Source: Entamoeba histolytica HM-1:IMSS (Eukaryota; Evosea; Mastigamoebida; Endamoebidae). Taken from it: a stretch of DNA of 44,003 nt. Both the position numbers and the translations under genes were made by a program. Shown here piece by piece: positions 34,967-44,003 of this stretch; the first letter of the stretch is position 1, and the number at the start of each line of letters is the position of its first letter. Below the pieces are notes generated by a model. The model saw only the letters and a program-made list of their open reading frames with translations. It did not search any database and was not told the origin of the DNA. Where the stretch lies: assembly GCF_000208925.1 (NCBI RefSeq), contig NW_001914995.1, forward strand, positions 1 to 44,003. The letters run 5' to 3'.

Positions 34967-37621
34967 ATGACTGAGAATTTTGTTACACAATCTAATTTAC
35001 TTAGATGTTTTAGAACATTAGGATTATTTGCTGGAAATCAACCAGCAGCATGTTGTAGTGTTGGGAAATTATTACATTTAATGGTCCCAGTAGAACATTC
35101 ATTTATTTCATATGATATTACACATAAATTAGATTTTTTATATCGTTCACAAGAATTTAAAGAACGTGTTATGGCAGTTTATATGAGAAATTATCAAGCA
35201 ATAGTAGTAACAAAACACTCAGTTTATTTTGAAGGAGAAGTTCAAACATTTAATGAAGTAAGTATTGAAGGAACAATTTCATCATCATTACTTTTTGGAG
35301 ACCATTTAATTATTTCAACAGAAAGTAGGTTAATCATAATTACAATTGATACACATGAAATTTATAAGAAAATACCACTTCCATGTGAATCACCAACAAT
35401 ATTTCATCCAAGAGAATACTTAAATAAAATTACATTAACGTGTGAAAATCAATTATATTTAATGAATATTAATACTGAAAAACTTTTATTCACTTTTAAA
35501 TTTCCAGAAAAAATTGTTGGAATTGCACAGTCTCCAGATGTTGATATTCATGCAATTGCTTTAGAGTCAGGTGAAATTCAAATTTTTAACTTAAAACAAA
35601 ATAAAAAAATATGTTCACTTATAAATTCTCATCAACCTACTGCACTTAATTTTATTAGTGGATTACCAGATGATGATTTATTCTTAGTTGTTGGTTGTGT
35701 TAATGGGTTTATTAATATCTTTTCAATTAAAACTGGTGTTATTGTTGGATCTTTATTCCATCATACTGCTCGTGTTCATACTCTTATTACTTTTCCAAAT
35801 GAATTACATTTTTATTCAGTAGGAGATGATAATGCTATTAGACAATATGTTATTGATCCAAATAGTGGTAGTTTAATTCCTGCATTAATTAGAGAACGAT
35901 GTGGTCATCCAATGAAACCAATTTATGTAAAGATTACAGGTAATAATGTAATTACAGGATCAGTTGATGGAAGTATTAGAAGTAGTTCTTTATTTAATCC
36001 AATGTTAACAAAAGAATTTTCACAAAAAGTTTCTATAAAAGCGAAAAGAATGGGAGTAGAGCAGTCAACATTAAAGTTAAATCAAGTAAATTGTATTGAT
36101 GTAAATGAAAGATATTATCTTTTAAGAGATACTGTTGTCACTACCCATAATGGAAAAAATTTAGCTGTTACATGGGATATTGTAAAAATGAGAATAGGAG
36201 ATAATAAAATGAGGAGTTCTATTGTTGACAAAAGAAATCCTAATAAAAAATTTCAACACTCAAGTGCACCTGAACTTGAAGTTCAAGTTAATGAAATGTG
36301 TCATACAACATATTGTTGTTTTTCACATTGTGGAAATTTTGTTTGTATAGGAAATTCTCAAGGTTTAATTGATAAATTTAATGTTCAAAGTGGAGAACAT
36401 AAATGTATATTTAATTGTCATAAAATGGAAATAACAGGATTAGCAGTTGATTCCAATAATAAATATTTAATAAGTTCATCTATGGATGGCAAAGTATTAT
36501 TATGGGATTTTGAAACAGGAGAATTGATTGATACTATTGTGAATATTTTAAGTGGAATTACTCATTTTTCATTTAATAAAAAGAATAATCTTTGTGCTGT
36601 TACAACTGCTTCTAATGAATTAATGATTCTTGATTTAACTACAAGAAAAATAATTCGTCAAACAGATATGAGAGGAATAGCATCAAATATTAAATTAAAT
36701 ACAAATGGTAATTTTGTATTTGTTTCATATACAAATGGATGTCTTACAGTTTATGATATTATTACAATGAAAATAGTCGATGTTGTAAGATTTAGTTCAG
36801 CAGTTATTTCTATGGATATAAGTGCAGATGGTAGATTTTTTGTATGTTATCTTTCTAAGTCATTTGAATTACAGGTTTATTATTTAAGAGATTACTTTTC
36901 AAATATACTTCTTGATGCTCCAAGTAAACCATATTATATTAAATTTTATAAAAGTGAATTATCTGATTCTACTAATATCAAGAATTATTGTTATGATGAC
37001 ATTAACGTTAAAATGGAAACTGAAACTCAAGAAATACGTGAAACAACTATTTTATTAGAAGCAACAGATAATCCTATTGCTAAATGGATTAATTTACCAG
37101 AATTAGACCGTCTTAGAAAAGAAATGCAAATTGAACAAACAAGATTAAACCCAGTTGAAATACCATTTTTTATTCCAATTAATCAACATTCTGATGCTAT
37201 CTTTAAACCTTTAAAAGCAGATTCAAAATTATTATCAAATCAACCTTCATTAATGGAATCAACATTAATTTTACATTTAACAGAATCAAATGAAGCAACA
37301 TTGACATATTTAATGAGTTTAAATTCATCTCATATTGATTTAGAAATAAGAAATTTATCAAATAATGATTATCAACATCTTAATACTTTTCTTAAATTTT
37401 TAAATGATGAATTAAATACTTCTCGTAATTATGATTTTATTATTACAATTACTCAAGTTACATTAAGAACTCATATTAGAGAAATGATGAAACATCTTTC
37501 TAAATATTATCATGAATTAACTAATTTAAAAGAAACAATTGAAAAGATGTGGGGACCAGTAGATGAATTATTTAATGAAGACTTTTCATTAGTAGCATTC
37601 TTGTCAGGTATCAAAATATGA
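34967..37621 (+). CDS. UTP21: UTP21/WDR36, SSU processome WD40 protein
   Basis: 884 aa, matching yeast Utp21 (939) and human WDR36 (about 900). It is a component of the U3 snoRNP/UTP-B complex for 18S rRNA processing in the nucleolus. The N-terminus LLRCFRTLGLFAGNQPAACC corresponds to the conserved YRALGLxxxxxP start. Tandem beta-propellers follow (about 30-320 and 360-660), with clear WD units such as HKMEITGLAVDSNNKYLISS followed by MDGKVLLWDFETG. GVEQSTLKLNQVN lies between them. The Utp21-specific C-terminal domain (about 710-880) contains VEIPFFIPI and an all-helical stretch ending in LVAFLSG. Together with NHP2 it reflects ribosome biogenesis genes in the window. Confidence 0.9.
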   Translation: MTENFVTQSNLLRCFRTLGLFAGNQPAACCSVGKLLHLMVPVEHSFISYDITHKLDFLYRSQEFKERVMAVYMRNYQAIVVTKHSVYFEGEVQTFNEVSIEGTISSSLLFGDHLIISTESRLIIITIDTHEIYKKIPLPCESPTIFHPREYLNKITLTCENQLYLMNINTEKLLFTFKFPEKIVGIAQSPDVDIHAIALESGEIQIFNLKQNKKICSLINSHQPTALNFISGLPDDDLFLVVGCVNGFINIFSIKTGVIVGSLFHHTARVHTLITFPNELHFYSVGDDNAIRQYVIDPNSGSLIPALIRERCGHPMKPIYVKITGNNVITGSVDGSIRSSSLFNPMLTKEFSQKVSIKAKRMGVEQSTLKLNQVNCIDVNERYYLLRDTVVTTHNGKNLAVTWDIVKMRIGDNKMRSSIVDKRNPNKKFQHSSAPELEVQVNEMCHTTYCCFSHCGNFVCIGNSQGLIDKFNVQSGEHKCIFNCHKMEITGLAVDSNNKYLISSSMDGKVLLWDFETGELIDTIVNILSGITHFSFNKKNNLCAVTTASNELMILDLTTRKIIRQTDMRGIASNIKLNTNGNFVFVSYTNGCLTVYDIITMKIVDVVRFSSAVISMDISADGRFFVCYLSKSFELQVYYLRDYFSNILLDAPSKPYYIKFYKSELSDSTNIKNYCYDDINVKMETETQEIRETTILLEATDNPIAKWINLPELDRLRKEMQIEQTRLNPVEIPFFIPINQHSDAIFKPLKADSKLLSNQPSLMESTLILHLTESNEATLTYLMSLNSSHIDLEIRNLSNNDYQHLNTFLKFLNDELNTSRNYDFIITITQVTLRTHIREMMKHLSKYYHELTNLKETIEKMWGPVDELFNEDFSLVAFLSGIKI

Positions 37622-37749
37622 TTTCTTTGATTGAATTAAATTTTTATTTGAAAAATCTTTTTTTTCTCTTTTTTAAGAATAAAAAATAAAAGAAAAAATA
37701 AAGGAAAAACTCTAAATTCATTTAGATTTTAAATTGTAGTTCTTATACA

Positions 37750-39684
37750 ATGGTTAAACTTGAAGCAATTTATCTTATGAATGTTGCATTATATTTTGAT
37801 ACAACGAAAAACCTTAAATTATTTATGTGTATTTCTCATACTTGTAAAGAAGCAGTTGGAATGTTACATATTATTCCATATAAAATTTCTGATACTAAAC
37901 CTACAAGAAGTTTTCTTGAAAGGTTGTCTAGATTTCTTCCACATTTACAAACTCTTAAATGTAATTTAACTATTCTTAATGAAATACCTATTCCTCAAAG
38001 TGTTGTTTATATCAGTGGAGTTTTATTAGTTAGTAGAGATAATGATTCTGTTATTCGATGGATGGGTATGTGTTCAGAATTATATATTACAACACATCAT
38101 TACTCTAGAGTTGATTTAAGTGTTTGTAAAGCATTGAGAACATTACATATTTTAATTTCAAAAGAAAGTGTTGTATCATCTGTGTTTGATGGAGAAGAAT
38201 TAGCACATCTTCCAGTATTACAAAAAATAGTTGTAGAATGTTTTGGAAGTAATTTAGAAGAAGTTGTTATTGAATTAGAGAAAAATAAAACACTTCAAAA
38301 AAAAGAAATCATATGTAAATTACATGAAATAGGAAATATTCATATTTCATTATTAAATAGATTGAATCAAATTGGAGTTGTTATTGGTATTTATTCAAAT
38401 ATGTTAGAAGAGATACCTGAATATGTTACGTTATTACATCATTTTGGATATTTAACAATTACCAGCTCTGATGATACTTTTATTGAAAATCTTCATCATA
38501 AATATATTCGTCCTTTAAATCTTCATATTCTTTGTAATCAAAGTATTGAACATAATATCTATTCTGTTAATTGTACTTCAATTCATTCATTACTTATTAG
38601 TGGATTAAATTGTATAAATAAATTAATTATTCCAACTTCTCTTAATACCTTAAAGCTTCATCAATGTTCTTTACCTCCATTAAATTTTACTTATGTTTGT
38701 TTGGAAAATGTAACTATTGAATCATGTTCAATAGATTCATTAACATTACCAGTTACTGTTAGTTCATTAACTTGTATTCGTTCTATCATTCATACAATCC
38801 CAAATCTTCATAAACTAAATTTACCTTTAACTAAATTAATTTCTGTTGCACATACATTATCTTATCCAATGCTTCCAACTAATATTAATGATGTTACGTT
38901 TTCAAGTGCTCCAATACTTTCATTTCCAAATATAACATCATGTTCTCTTCATAAATTTAAATTATTTCGATGTAATGAATTAAAAACATTAATTATTCCA
39001 ACAACAATTACTATGTTAGCTATTTGTTCTTGTAAAACATTAACATTTATTGATACTAACTTAGCCCAATTGAAAAAATTAGAATTAACTGATAACCCAG
39101 TTCTTAAATCATTTAATTGTCCATCTACAATGAAATCTATTTTTGTTTCTCGCAATAAAATTTTAAATTTATCATTTGCTTCAACTCTTAGAAAGATTAA
39201 AGCTATTCAAACTTTTATTCCTCCAATTCAACTTAATGCTTTATCCAGACTTTCATTATCTGGTTGTAATGAGTTACAATATAACCATTATACTAGTTTA
39301 CAATATTTAACTATTACAAGTCAATTAACTCAAAATTTAAAATTTCCTTTATTACTACAAAACCTTTCTATAAATGATTGTCAATGTAATTCTATTGATA
39401 TTAAAACTCTTTCACATCTTACTGCATTAACCTTATGGAAATGTCCAAAAATTAATGAATTAGAACTTCCTAATTTTATTCAAAAAGTTGATATTGCACG
39501 ATGTGGTAAATTGATAATAAAAAGTAATGAACAATGTACATTAAAAGATTTGAAAATTGTTCAATGTGAAATACAACCTTTAATACTTCCAAAATCGATT
39601 TGTACTTTAACATATTCTCGATCAAATACAATAACAATTCTTAACAAATCAAATTTGCCTAATCTCATTGTAAAACCATTATAA
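37750..39684 (+). CDS. Entamoeba leucine-rich-repeat protein
   Basis: 644 aa. A short N-terminal helical region (about 1-75, KLEAIYLMNVALYFDTTKNLKLFMCISHTCKEAV) resembles the leader seen on Entamoeba LRR multigene-family proteins and has an F-box-like feel. Many irregular leucine-rich repeats follow, of a form with alternating LTLP..VSSLTC..S units rich in Cys, Thr and Ile (for example ESCSIDSLTLPVTVSSL). There is no signal peptide or membrane segment. Such intracellular LRR proteins presumably bind other proteins, but partners are unknown. The proline and Thr content makes the solenoid resemble the BspA/TpLRR type in places. One long open exon. Confidence 0.7.
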   Translation: MVKLEAIYLMNVALYFDTTKNLKLFMCISHTCKEAVGMLHIIPYKISDTKPTRSFLERLSRFLPHLQTLKCNLTILNEIPIPQSVVYISGVLLVSRDNDSVIRWMGMCSELYITTHHYSRVDLSVCKALRTLHILISKESVVSSVFDGEELAHLPVLQKIVVECFGSNLEEVVIELEKNKTLQKKEIICKLHEIGNIHISLLNRLNQIGVVIGIYSNMLEEIPEYVTLLHHFGYLTITSSDDTFIENLHHKYIRPLNLHILCNQSIEHNIYSVNCTSIHSLLISGLNCINKLIIPTSLNTLKLHQCSLPPLNFTYVCLENVTIESCSIDSLTLPVTVSSLTCIRSIIHTIPNLHKLNLPLTKLISVAHTLSYPMLPTNINDVTFSSAPILSFPNITSCSLHKFKLFRCNELKTLIIPTTITMLAICSCKTLTFIDTNLAQLKKLELTDNPVLKSFNCPSTMKSIFVSRNKILNLSFASTLRKIKAIQTFIPPIQLNALSRLSLSGCNELQYNHYTSLQYLTITSQLTQNLKFPLLLQNLSINDCQCNSIDIKTLSHLTALTLWKCPKINELELPNFIQKVDIARCGKLIIKSNEQCTLKDLKIVQCEIQPLILPKSICTLTYSRSNTITILNKSNLPNLIVKPL

Positions 39685-39761
39685 TTAGTAATTCAAATAT
39701 TTAATTAATTATTTTTTATCTTTGTTTTTAGATACATATCCTCTCTCTTACTCTCCTTCAT

Positions 39762-40613
39762 TCATTTATATGGATTGTATGAATATTGTTGATTTTGTTG
39801 TGGAATATAACTAGTAGATGAATTGAATGTAGAATAATAACTAGGATATTGTGGAATCATCGGCTGTTGTTGTAATGGTGGTAAATACATTGGGAGACGA
39901 ACATTTAATAAAGAAATTAAAGTATCAGATAATTGCTGAGATCTAACAATTTTCATTATTTCACCATTAGAACGAGTATTTGAAAAAATTTTTTTTAGAA
40001 GTAACATATAAGCAATGCATTTAGCATCATACTTTCTGTCTGAAACTGCTATTGCTGAAAATTCATTTAATCTTACAAAACATTCATACCCTCCTTTAAT
40101 TTCATTAAATCTAAGTTCTAATGATCTTCCTATTCTAGAACATATTCTTTCTATGGTTTGTTCAACTTCTTTTTCCTCTCTATTTGCCATTGGAAGATTT
40201 TCTCTTTTATTAAATTCTTCTCTTCTTCTTTCATCCAATCGAAATGGTTTTCTTTCTGTTTCTTTTGTTTTAGGTTTTACTAAAATAGAAAGTGATTCTG
40301 GCATTTTAGGACAAATCACTGTATCTCTCAATTTAGGTAATGGTTCTTCATTTAATCCCATTATTAAATCACTGTATTTTCTTGCATTAAAATTATCTAT
40401 TATAACAAGTGTTTGTAGTGCAATAATATCATTAAAATTATTTTCTATTTTCTCATAATTAGTATTTATAACATTTGTTTGGTCAATTAAAACGTTTACA
40501 TTGAAATAATTATTTTCTACATTATATATGATTCTTATTTCAACTTGTTTCTTCTTTTCTTTACAAAATTCTGTTAAAAGATTAAATCCTCTCTTTTCAT
40601 TTGTTGTTGTCAT
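39762..40613 (-). CDS. Putative double-stranded-RNA-binding-like protein
   Basis: 283 aa. Two regions show the alpha-beta-beta-beta-alpha spacing of dsRBDs. Residues 8-72 run GFNLLTEFCKEKKKQVEIRI ... FNVNVLID ... NDIIALQTLVII. Residues ~150-212 run VEQTIERICSRIGRSLELRF ... GYECFVRLN ... VSDRKYDAKCIAYMLLLKKI. The latter has an SxRKxDAKxxAY helix reminiscent of the KKxAK of dsRBDs. A charged linker lies between, and the C-terminal ~50 residues are Pro/Gln/Tyr-rich and disordered (PPLQQQPMIPQYP). The match is weak and could be wrong. If right, it is an RNA-binding protein, possibly connected with small-RNA or mRNA handling. An AAAGAACTTA box (40638-40647) supports the start. Confidence 0.5.
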   Translation of the reverse strand: MTTTNEKRGFNLLTEFCKEKKKQVEIRIIYNVENNYFNVNVLIDQTNVINTNYEKIENNFNDIIALQTLVIIDNFNARKYSDLIMGLNEEPLPKLRDTVICPKMPESLSILVKPKTKETERKPFRLDERRREEFNKRENLPMANREEKEVEQTIERICSRIGRSLELRFNEIKGGYECFVRLNEFSAIAVSDRKYDAKCIAYMLLLKKIFSNTRSNGEIMKIVRSQQLSDTLISLLNVRLPMYLPPLQQQPMIPQYPSYYSTFNSSTSYIPQQNQQYSYNPYK

Positions 40614-40637
40614 AGTTTTTTATTTTTATTTCTTTTT

Positions 40638-40647
40638 TAAGTTCTTT
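40638..40647 (-). promoter_or_regulatory. GAAC-type promoter element
   Basis: On the minus strand this reads AAAGAACTTA, 24 bases upstream of the ATG at 40613. Confidence 0.5.
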
Positions 40648-40754
40648 TCTTTATTTTATTATATTTTTCCTTTTTTTTTTCTTTAAAACTTTTAAATTTG
40701 AAATAACACAAATTTTATTTATTAACTTAAAAATTTGTGGGATTAAAAATTTAT

Positions 40755-41948
40755 TTAGTTTGATATGACTTGATGTACAACCTCTGATACTTTCTTTGTA
40801 AATGTTTCAAACCCAAACTTTTCTTTAGTTGCTTTCTTAGCATTTAACTTTAATTTTTGTCTTAAGTTGTTATCATGACATAGTCGAGATATACATGCTG
40901 CAAATCCTTCTTTACTTCCATCACAAAGCAGTCCTGTTAATTCATTTTGAACTGTTTCTAATGGACCACCATTATTACAAGCAATTACTGGTACTCCTTT
41001 AATCATTGCTTCTAATGGAACAATACCGAAATGTTCAAATGGAGGAGTATATAATACAGCAGTAGCTTTTTTAAAAAGATATTCACGTTCTTCATTTGAG
41101 AAATTTTTAAGTAAAGATACATGATCTTCAATATGTAATTGATGTGAAAGTTGTTCTAATTCATTATAGACATCTTTATTTTCTTTTACTCTAAGATCAT
41201 AACCACCAGCAATAATAATTCTAACATTATTTTTTAAATCATCTTCTAATAAACTTAATGCTTCAAGTGCTACTTTATGATTCTTCTTTCCTTCATATCT
41301 ATTAATTGAAATAAACCAAAATTCTTCTTTAGGTTCTTCTTCAAATGGACTTTCACTATTCATTGATTCTTCTAAAATAGGATTATATGTTGGATAAAGT
41401 ACTTGTGGTGTTCTAGAATGACTTGGAAATGCTTTTTCATAAACTGATTGTGTATATAAACTATTTACTACAATTGAATCACTTAGTCCCATAGATTTTT
41501 CTTCTAACCAATCAAAAGGGATTCTATATATCTTTTTCATAAATCCTCCTTCTTTACAAAGACATTTGTCTGGATGATGACAATAAAACAATACCTTTTT
41601 ATTAAAGAGTTTTAATATTGGAACTCCAATTGAAATTTGATCAACAATATAAATGTCTGCATTAGTTTTCCATGCAACAATTATTGATAAATAAAGAGCT
41701 CTTATTGTAGCAAAGAAAATATAAAAATATCCAAATAATGTAATTGGAAGAAAATCTCCATGAACAAATACTTGGAACCTTCCTTTTGTCTCTGGAAAAC
41801 AATGTTCTTTATCATGATGTGATGTATAAAATTTAACGTCATAATCTTCATGTTCCAATGCAAGAGCAATATCTACAACAAGTCGTTCAGCTCCACCAAT
41901 ACCAAGATCAGGATGAATAATGATAGCAGTTTTAGTGTTATTATCCAT
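40755..41948 (-). CDS. ALG2: ALG2 alpha-1,3/1,6-mannosyltransferase
   Basis: 397 aa, close to human ALG2 (416). It adds the first alpha-1,3 and alpha-1,6 mannoses to the lipid-linked core of N-glycans on the cytosolic face of the ER, using GDP-mannose. It is GT-B fold, GT4 family. The N-terminal half has IHPDLGIGGAERLVVD (11-26), HHDKEHCFPET, VDQISIGVPIL and LFYCHHPDKCLC. The second half carries FISINRYEGKKNHKVALEAL, the EX7E motif EHFGIVPLE (E305/E313) and CNNGGPLETV. A hydrophobic stretch at about 69-95 serves as a membrane-association segment. An AAAGAACTTA box at 41961-41970 precedes the ATG by 12 bases. Confidence 0.93.
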   Translation of the reverse strand: MDNNTKTAIIIHPDLGIGGAERLVVDIALALEHEDYDVKFYTSHHDKEHCFPETKGRFQVFVHGDFLPITLFGYFYIFFATIRALYLSIIVAWKTNADIYIVDQISIGVPILKLFNKKVLFYCHHPDKCLCKEGGFMKKIYRIPFDWLEEKSMGLSDSIVVNSLYTQSVYEKAFPSHSRTPQVLYPTYNPILEESMNSESPFEEEPKEEFWFISINRYEGKKNHKVALEALSLLEDDLKNNVRIIIAGGYDLRVKENKDVYNELEQLSHQLHIEDHVSLLKNFSNEEREYLFKKATAVLYTPPFEHFGIVPLEAMIKGVPVIACNNGGPLETVQNELTGLLCDGSKEGFAACISRLCHDNNLRQKLKLNAKKATKEKFGFETFTKKVSEVVHQVISN

Positions 41949-41960
41949 AATTCAATTTTT

Positions 41961-41970
41961 TAAGTTCTTT
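41961..41970 (-). promoter_or_regulatory. GAAC-type promoter element of ALG2
   Basis: On the minus strand this reads AAAGAACTTA, 12 bases before the start codon, with an initiator-like AAAATTGAATT between. Confidence 0.5.
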
Positions 41971-42048
41971 TTTCTTTTTTCTTTTTCTTTAAACAATTCA
42001 ACTGATAATGTTTTTACTACCAAAAATAATAATTGAATTCTATTAAAA

Positions 42049-43101
42049 TTAATTAGATGGATGTGACATAGTATTTTGAATAGATATTGTTGGTGATTGA
42101 TTTGATTGAATTTCTTGACAAGTTGTTGGTGTTGTTGTATTAATTTGTTGATCTGGTATTTGTGTATTAAGTGGAACATCATATATTCCATCATAATATT
42201 TCACTACATAAACAGGTTGAGGATATGTATAGTTAGGGATAGTTTGAATTGGAATTTGATTAATTTTTATTGAAGGATCAATGAGAGGATTATTATTTGG
42301 TTGTGGTTGAATGACTTTTGGTTGTGAATTAGAACCTTTTGATTTTCTATTTTTTCCTAATAGTAGAATTTGCTTTCTTGTAACTGAATTGAGTTTATCA
42401 ATAGAATAACGTAATCCTTCTCTACTAAAATAACGATAATTATCTGTAATAAATTGAACTACTCTATCACTATACATTAATGACATTTCTCTTAATAAAC
42501 ATCCAACACCTAATTGTACAAATCGTTCACTACTTTTAATACAAGCTGCACAAATATCAAATGATAAATCAGTCATTGCACCAACTTTAACTAAAGATAC
42601 AAAAGTAACACATGAAGCTCTCATACGCCAAACTTTCCCAGAATCTTTCCATTGTGAAATTTTTGTTGCAAATTCATCACTTTTTTTAATTAAAGGACCA
42701 AGTACTCTCACAGAAAAAGAGTCACAAACTTCCCATGTTGTAATATCATTATCAAAAATACGTTCAAAGTCTGCAATATGATTAATTGTAATTTCATCAA
42801 GTATTTTTGTTATTACCATCGTTCCTATTTTCTTTTCTTCAATTGTTCCTAATGCTAAAAAACGATAAGCAAAATAAAGTTGATTGTCTGGAGAGTATGA
42901 TGAAAGTGTTGTTGAATAAAAATTATCAAATAAAGTTTGTAATTGTGCAGATCTAATATTATATGTTCCTGTTGATGGTTTTTCATTTGAAATACTTCTT
43001 AAAGAAACTTGTAATGATTCTATAACATCATTGAATGGTATATAAACATATTTACCTCCAATATATGCAATATGAATTGGTTTAACAATTTCTTCAGTCA
43101 T
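42049..43101 (-). CDS. AlkD-like DNA alkylation repair protein
   Basis: 350 aa. Residues ~50-250 form the HEAT-like-repeat DNA glycosylase fold of the DNA alkylation repair family. NQLYFAYRFLALGTIEEKKIG and WEVCDSFSVRVLGPLI are family landmarks. Family members remove N3- and N7-alkylated purines. Counterparts of catalytic residues appear as W123 and D127 (WxxxD) and R161 (KVWRMRA). The next conserved Trp in the GWxLRE helix is Cys201 (GVGCLLREM). Residues ~255-350 are a Gln/Pro/Asn/Thr-rich tail absent from bacterial AlkD. The family is chiefly bacterial with scattered protist members, so an old lateral transfer is possible but not shown. Confidence 0.8.
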   Translation of the reverse strand: MTEEIVKPIHIAYIGGKYVYIPFNDVIESLQVSLRSISNEKPSTGTYNIRSAQLQTLFDNFYSTTLSSYSPDNQLYFAYRFLALGTIEEKKIGTMVITKILDEITINHIADFERIFDNDITTWEVCDSFSVRVLGPLIKKSDEFATKISQWKDSGKVWRMRASCVTFVSLVKVGAMTDLSFDICAACIKSSERFVQLGVGCLLREMSLMYSDRVVQFITDNYRYFSREGLRYSIDKLNSVTRKQILLLGKNRKSKGSNSQPKVIQPQPNNNPLIDPSIKINQIPIQTIPNYTYPQPVYVVKYYDGIYDVPLNTQIPDQQINTTTPTTCQEIQSNQSPTISIQNTMSHPSN

Positions 43102-43267
43102 GAAAATGTAAATTATAATTAATAGTTTTTTTTCTATTAAAAAATTCTTTTATAAAAACAAAAAAAAATATATTAAAAAAAAAGAAAAATGTTATTAAAA
43201 TCAATAATTTTATTTAAGAAAAAAATCAAAATAAAAAAGGAAAGAATGAATAGAAGTAACAATGAAA

Positions 43268-44003
43268 TTATGAGAGTAACACAAGTGAAACATCATCAAG
43301 AGCATTAACTGTTAAAATATTTCTGTCTTTAATTAAGAAAGCAGCACCAATTTGGTAAATAGAATTTTCAATTCTAGCTTTTCCTTTATATAATACAAAT
43401 AAAGAAGTACTTAAAATTGATACATCAATAGTAAAACCTTTATTAATATGATAAACAGTAACTATAAAACTATTTAAATATTGTTTTGGATTTATATATC
43501 TAATTGATTGAGCAGCTTGATAATCATCTGAACGTATTGTTAATATTTCTTTATCTACTTCACTAATTCTATTACAAGTTTCATGTGGAATGAATTGTAA
43601 AGCTTCAAGATCACAAAATTTATGAGTAAGTCCAAATCGAATAACATTATCACTTGAAACCATTGCTTCAACACATTCTCCTTCAATATATCCATGAGGA
43701 TAATTAGGAGGAATAAAAAATGCATGATAAGGTTCAAATATTTCATATCTAAGAAGAAAACAAACAATAAGTCCAACATCATTTTTGAATTTATTGACTA
43801 ATTTATTAAATAAAATTTGATGTTTTGATAATGTTTTTCCATTTTGAATTAATGAAGTAATATATTTACTCATTTCATTTATATAATTAATCACTTTATT
43901 TTTTTCTAATAAATGTGCTCTTACTAATAAAGTACGTGCTTCTTCTCCTTCTTTATAATTTAATACTTCTACTAATGGTGGATTATTTTTCATTTGAAAG
44001 CGT
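43268..44003 (-). CDS. Mannose-6-phosphate isomerase, C-terminal part (cut by window)
   Basis: About 244 codons are visible and the frame stays open to the edge at 44003. The apparent Met at 43993 is not the true start. The enzyme interconverts fructose-6-phosphate and mannose-6-phosphate in the cytosol, feeding GDP-mannose. Type I PMI hallmarks are DVGLIVCFLLRYEIFEPYHAFFIPPNYPHGYIEGECVEAM, with PHGYIEG holding metal-ligand and substrate residues, followed by SSDNVIRFGLTHKFCDLEAL. The C-terminal cupin ends LTVNALDDVSLVLLS. The N-terminal Zn ligands are outside the window. Its product pathway supplies ALG2 and GPI assembly, encoded nearby, but this is coincidental as far as the sequence shows. 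Confidence 0.88.
   Translation of the reverse strand, partial: RFQMKNNPPLVEVLNYKEGEEARTLLVRAHLLEKNKVINYINEMSKYITSLIQNGKTLSKHQILFNKLVNKFKNDVGLIVCFLLRYEIFEPYHAFFIPPNYPHGYIEGECVEAMVSSDNVIRFGLTHKFCDLEALQFIPHETCNRISEVDKEILTIRSDDYQAAQSIRYINPKQYLNSFIVTVYHINKGFTIDVSILSTSLFVLYKGKARIENSIYQIGAAFLIKDRNILTVNALDDVSLVLLS

Noticed and set aside
40015..40458. 147-codon plus-strand frame opposite the dsRBD-like gene
   Set aside because: It is antisense to a longer frame that has a promoter box, and its composition (Leu/Ser) mirrors the Glu/Arg content of the other strand.
1..44003. tRNA genes, rRNA genes, CRISPR arrays
   Set aside because: None could be recognised. Entamoeba tRNA genes are known to sit in tandem arrays, and no such array is present. 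The only tandem repeats are the 26-bp SINE units and short coding microsatellites.

Overview
The window is very AT-rich, single-copy-style protist nuclear DNA. Genes lie on both strands and are separated by 50-600 bases of A/T-rich spacer. Most are intronless, but four are interrupted by tiny introns (47-72 nt) with GTTTGT/GTTTGC donors. Short AAAGAACT / AATGAACT motifs sit 12-60 bases upstream of many start codons. These traits, the encoded proteins and a likely SINE1-type retroelement point to Entamoeba (E. histolytica / dispar / nuttalli group). The species cannot be fixed from the sequence alone.

Positions 1-8600 are an accessory, transposon-rich region. A roughly 0.9-1.0 kb A/T-rich repeat occurs twice in direct orientation (about 675-1663 and 3203-4258). 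Its last ~95 bases are identical and contain a perfect hairpin and a 22-codon micro-ORF. Copy 1 leads into two unrecognised ORFs, a predicted GPI-anchored secreted protein and a soluble protein. Copy 2 ends 5 bases before the ATG of an intact 971-aa Mutator-like (MULE) transposase. A SINE1-like element with 2.5 copies of a 26-bp repeat lies at about 7345-7895, followed by degenerate sequence.

Positions 8600-24800 are a gene-dense housekeeping block: an importin-7/8-type karyopherin, an NCLX/CCX-type cation/Ca2+ exchanger, a deoxynucleoside kinase, an NT-C2 protein, a polytopic membrane protein, a disordered basic protein, a PSI-domain membrane protein, the GPI transamidase subunit PIG-T, a TMEM19/DUF92 protein (one intron), the snoRNP protein NHP2, a short Spp2/GPKOW-like splicing factor (one intron), an atypical Rab GTPase, a CHID1-like GH18 protein, and a two-exon gene of unknown function.

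Positions 24800-44003 hold a protein with a duplicated novel module, a RasGAP, a PP2C-family phosphatase (one intron), and a strongly degenerate stand-alone relative of proton-translocating transhydrogenase beta. Next come two tiny acidic secreted proteins beside ER BiP, the ribosome-biogenesis WD protein UTP21, a leucine-rich-repeat protein, a putative dsRBD-like protein, the mannosyltransferase ALG2, an AlkD-like DNA alkylation repair protein, and the C-terminal part of mannose-6-phosphate isomerase (cut by the window edge).

There is no operon structure, so neighbours are not necessarily functionally linked. Several genes do serve the secretory/glycoconjugate system (BiP, ALG2, mannose-6-phosphate isomerase, PIG-T), and three serve ribosome biogenesis, splicing or transport (NHP2, UTP21, Spp2-like, importin). 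The observations I rate highest are the degenerate transhydrogenase-like membrane protein, the duplicated micro-ORF-bearing repeat in front of unrelated ORFs, and the split Spp2-like gene with a truncated G-patch.
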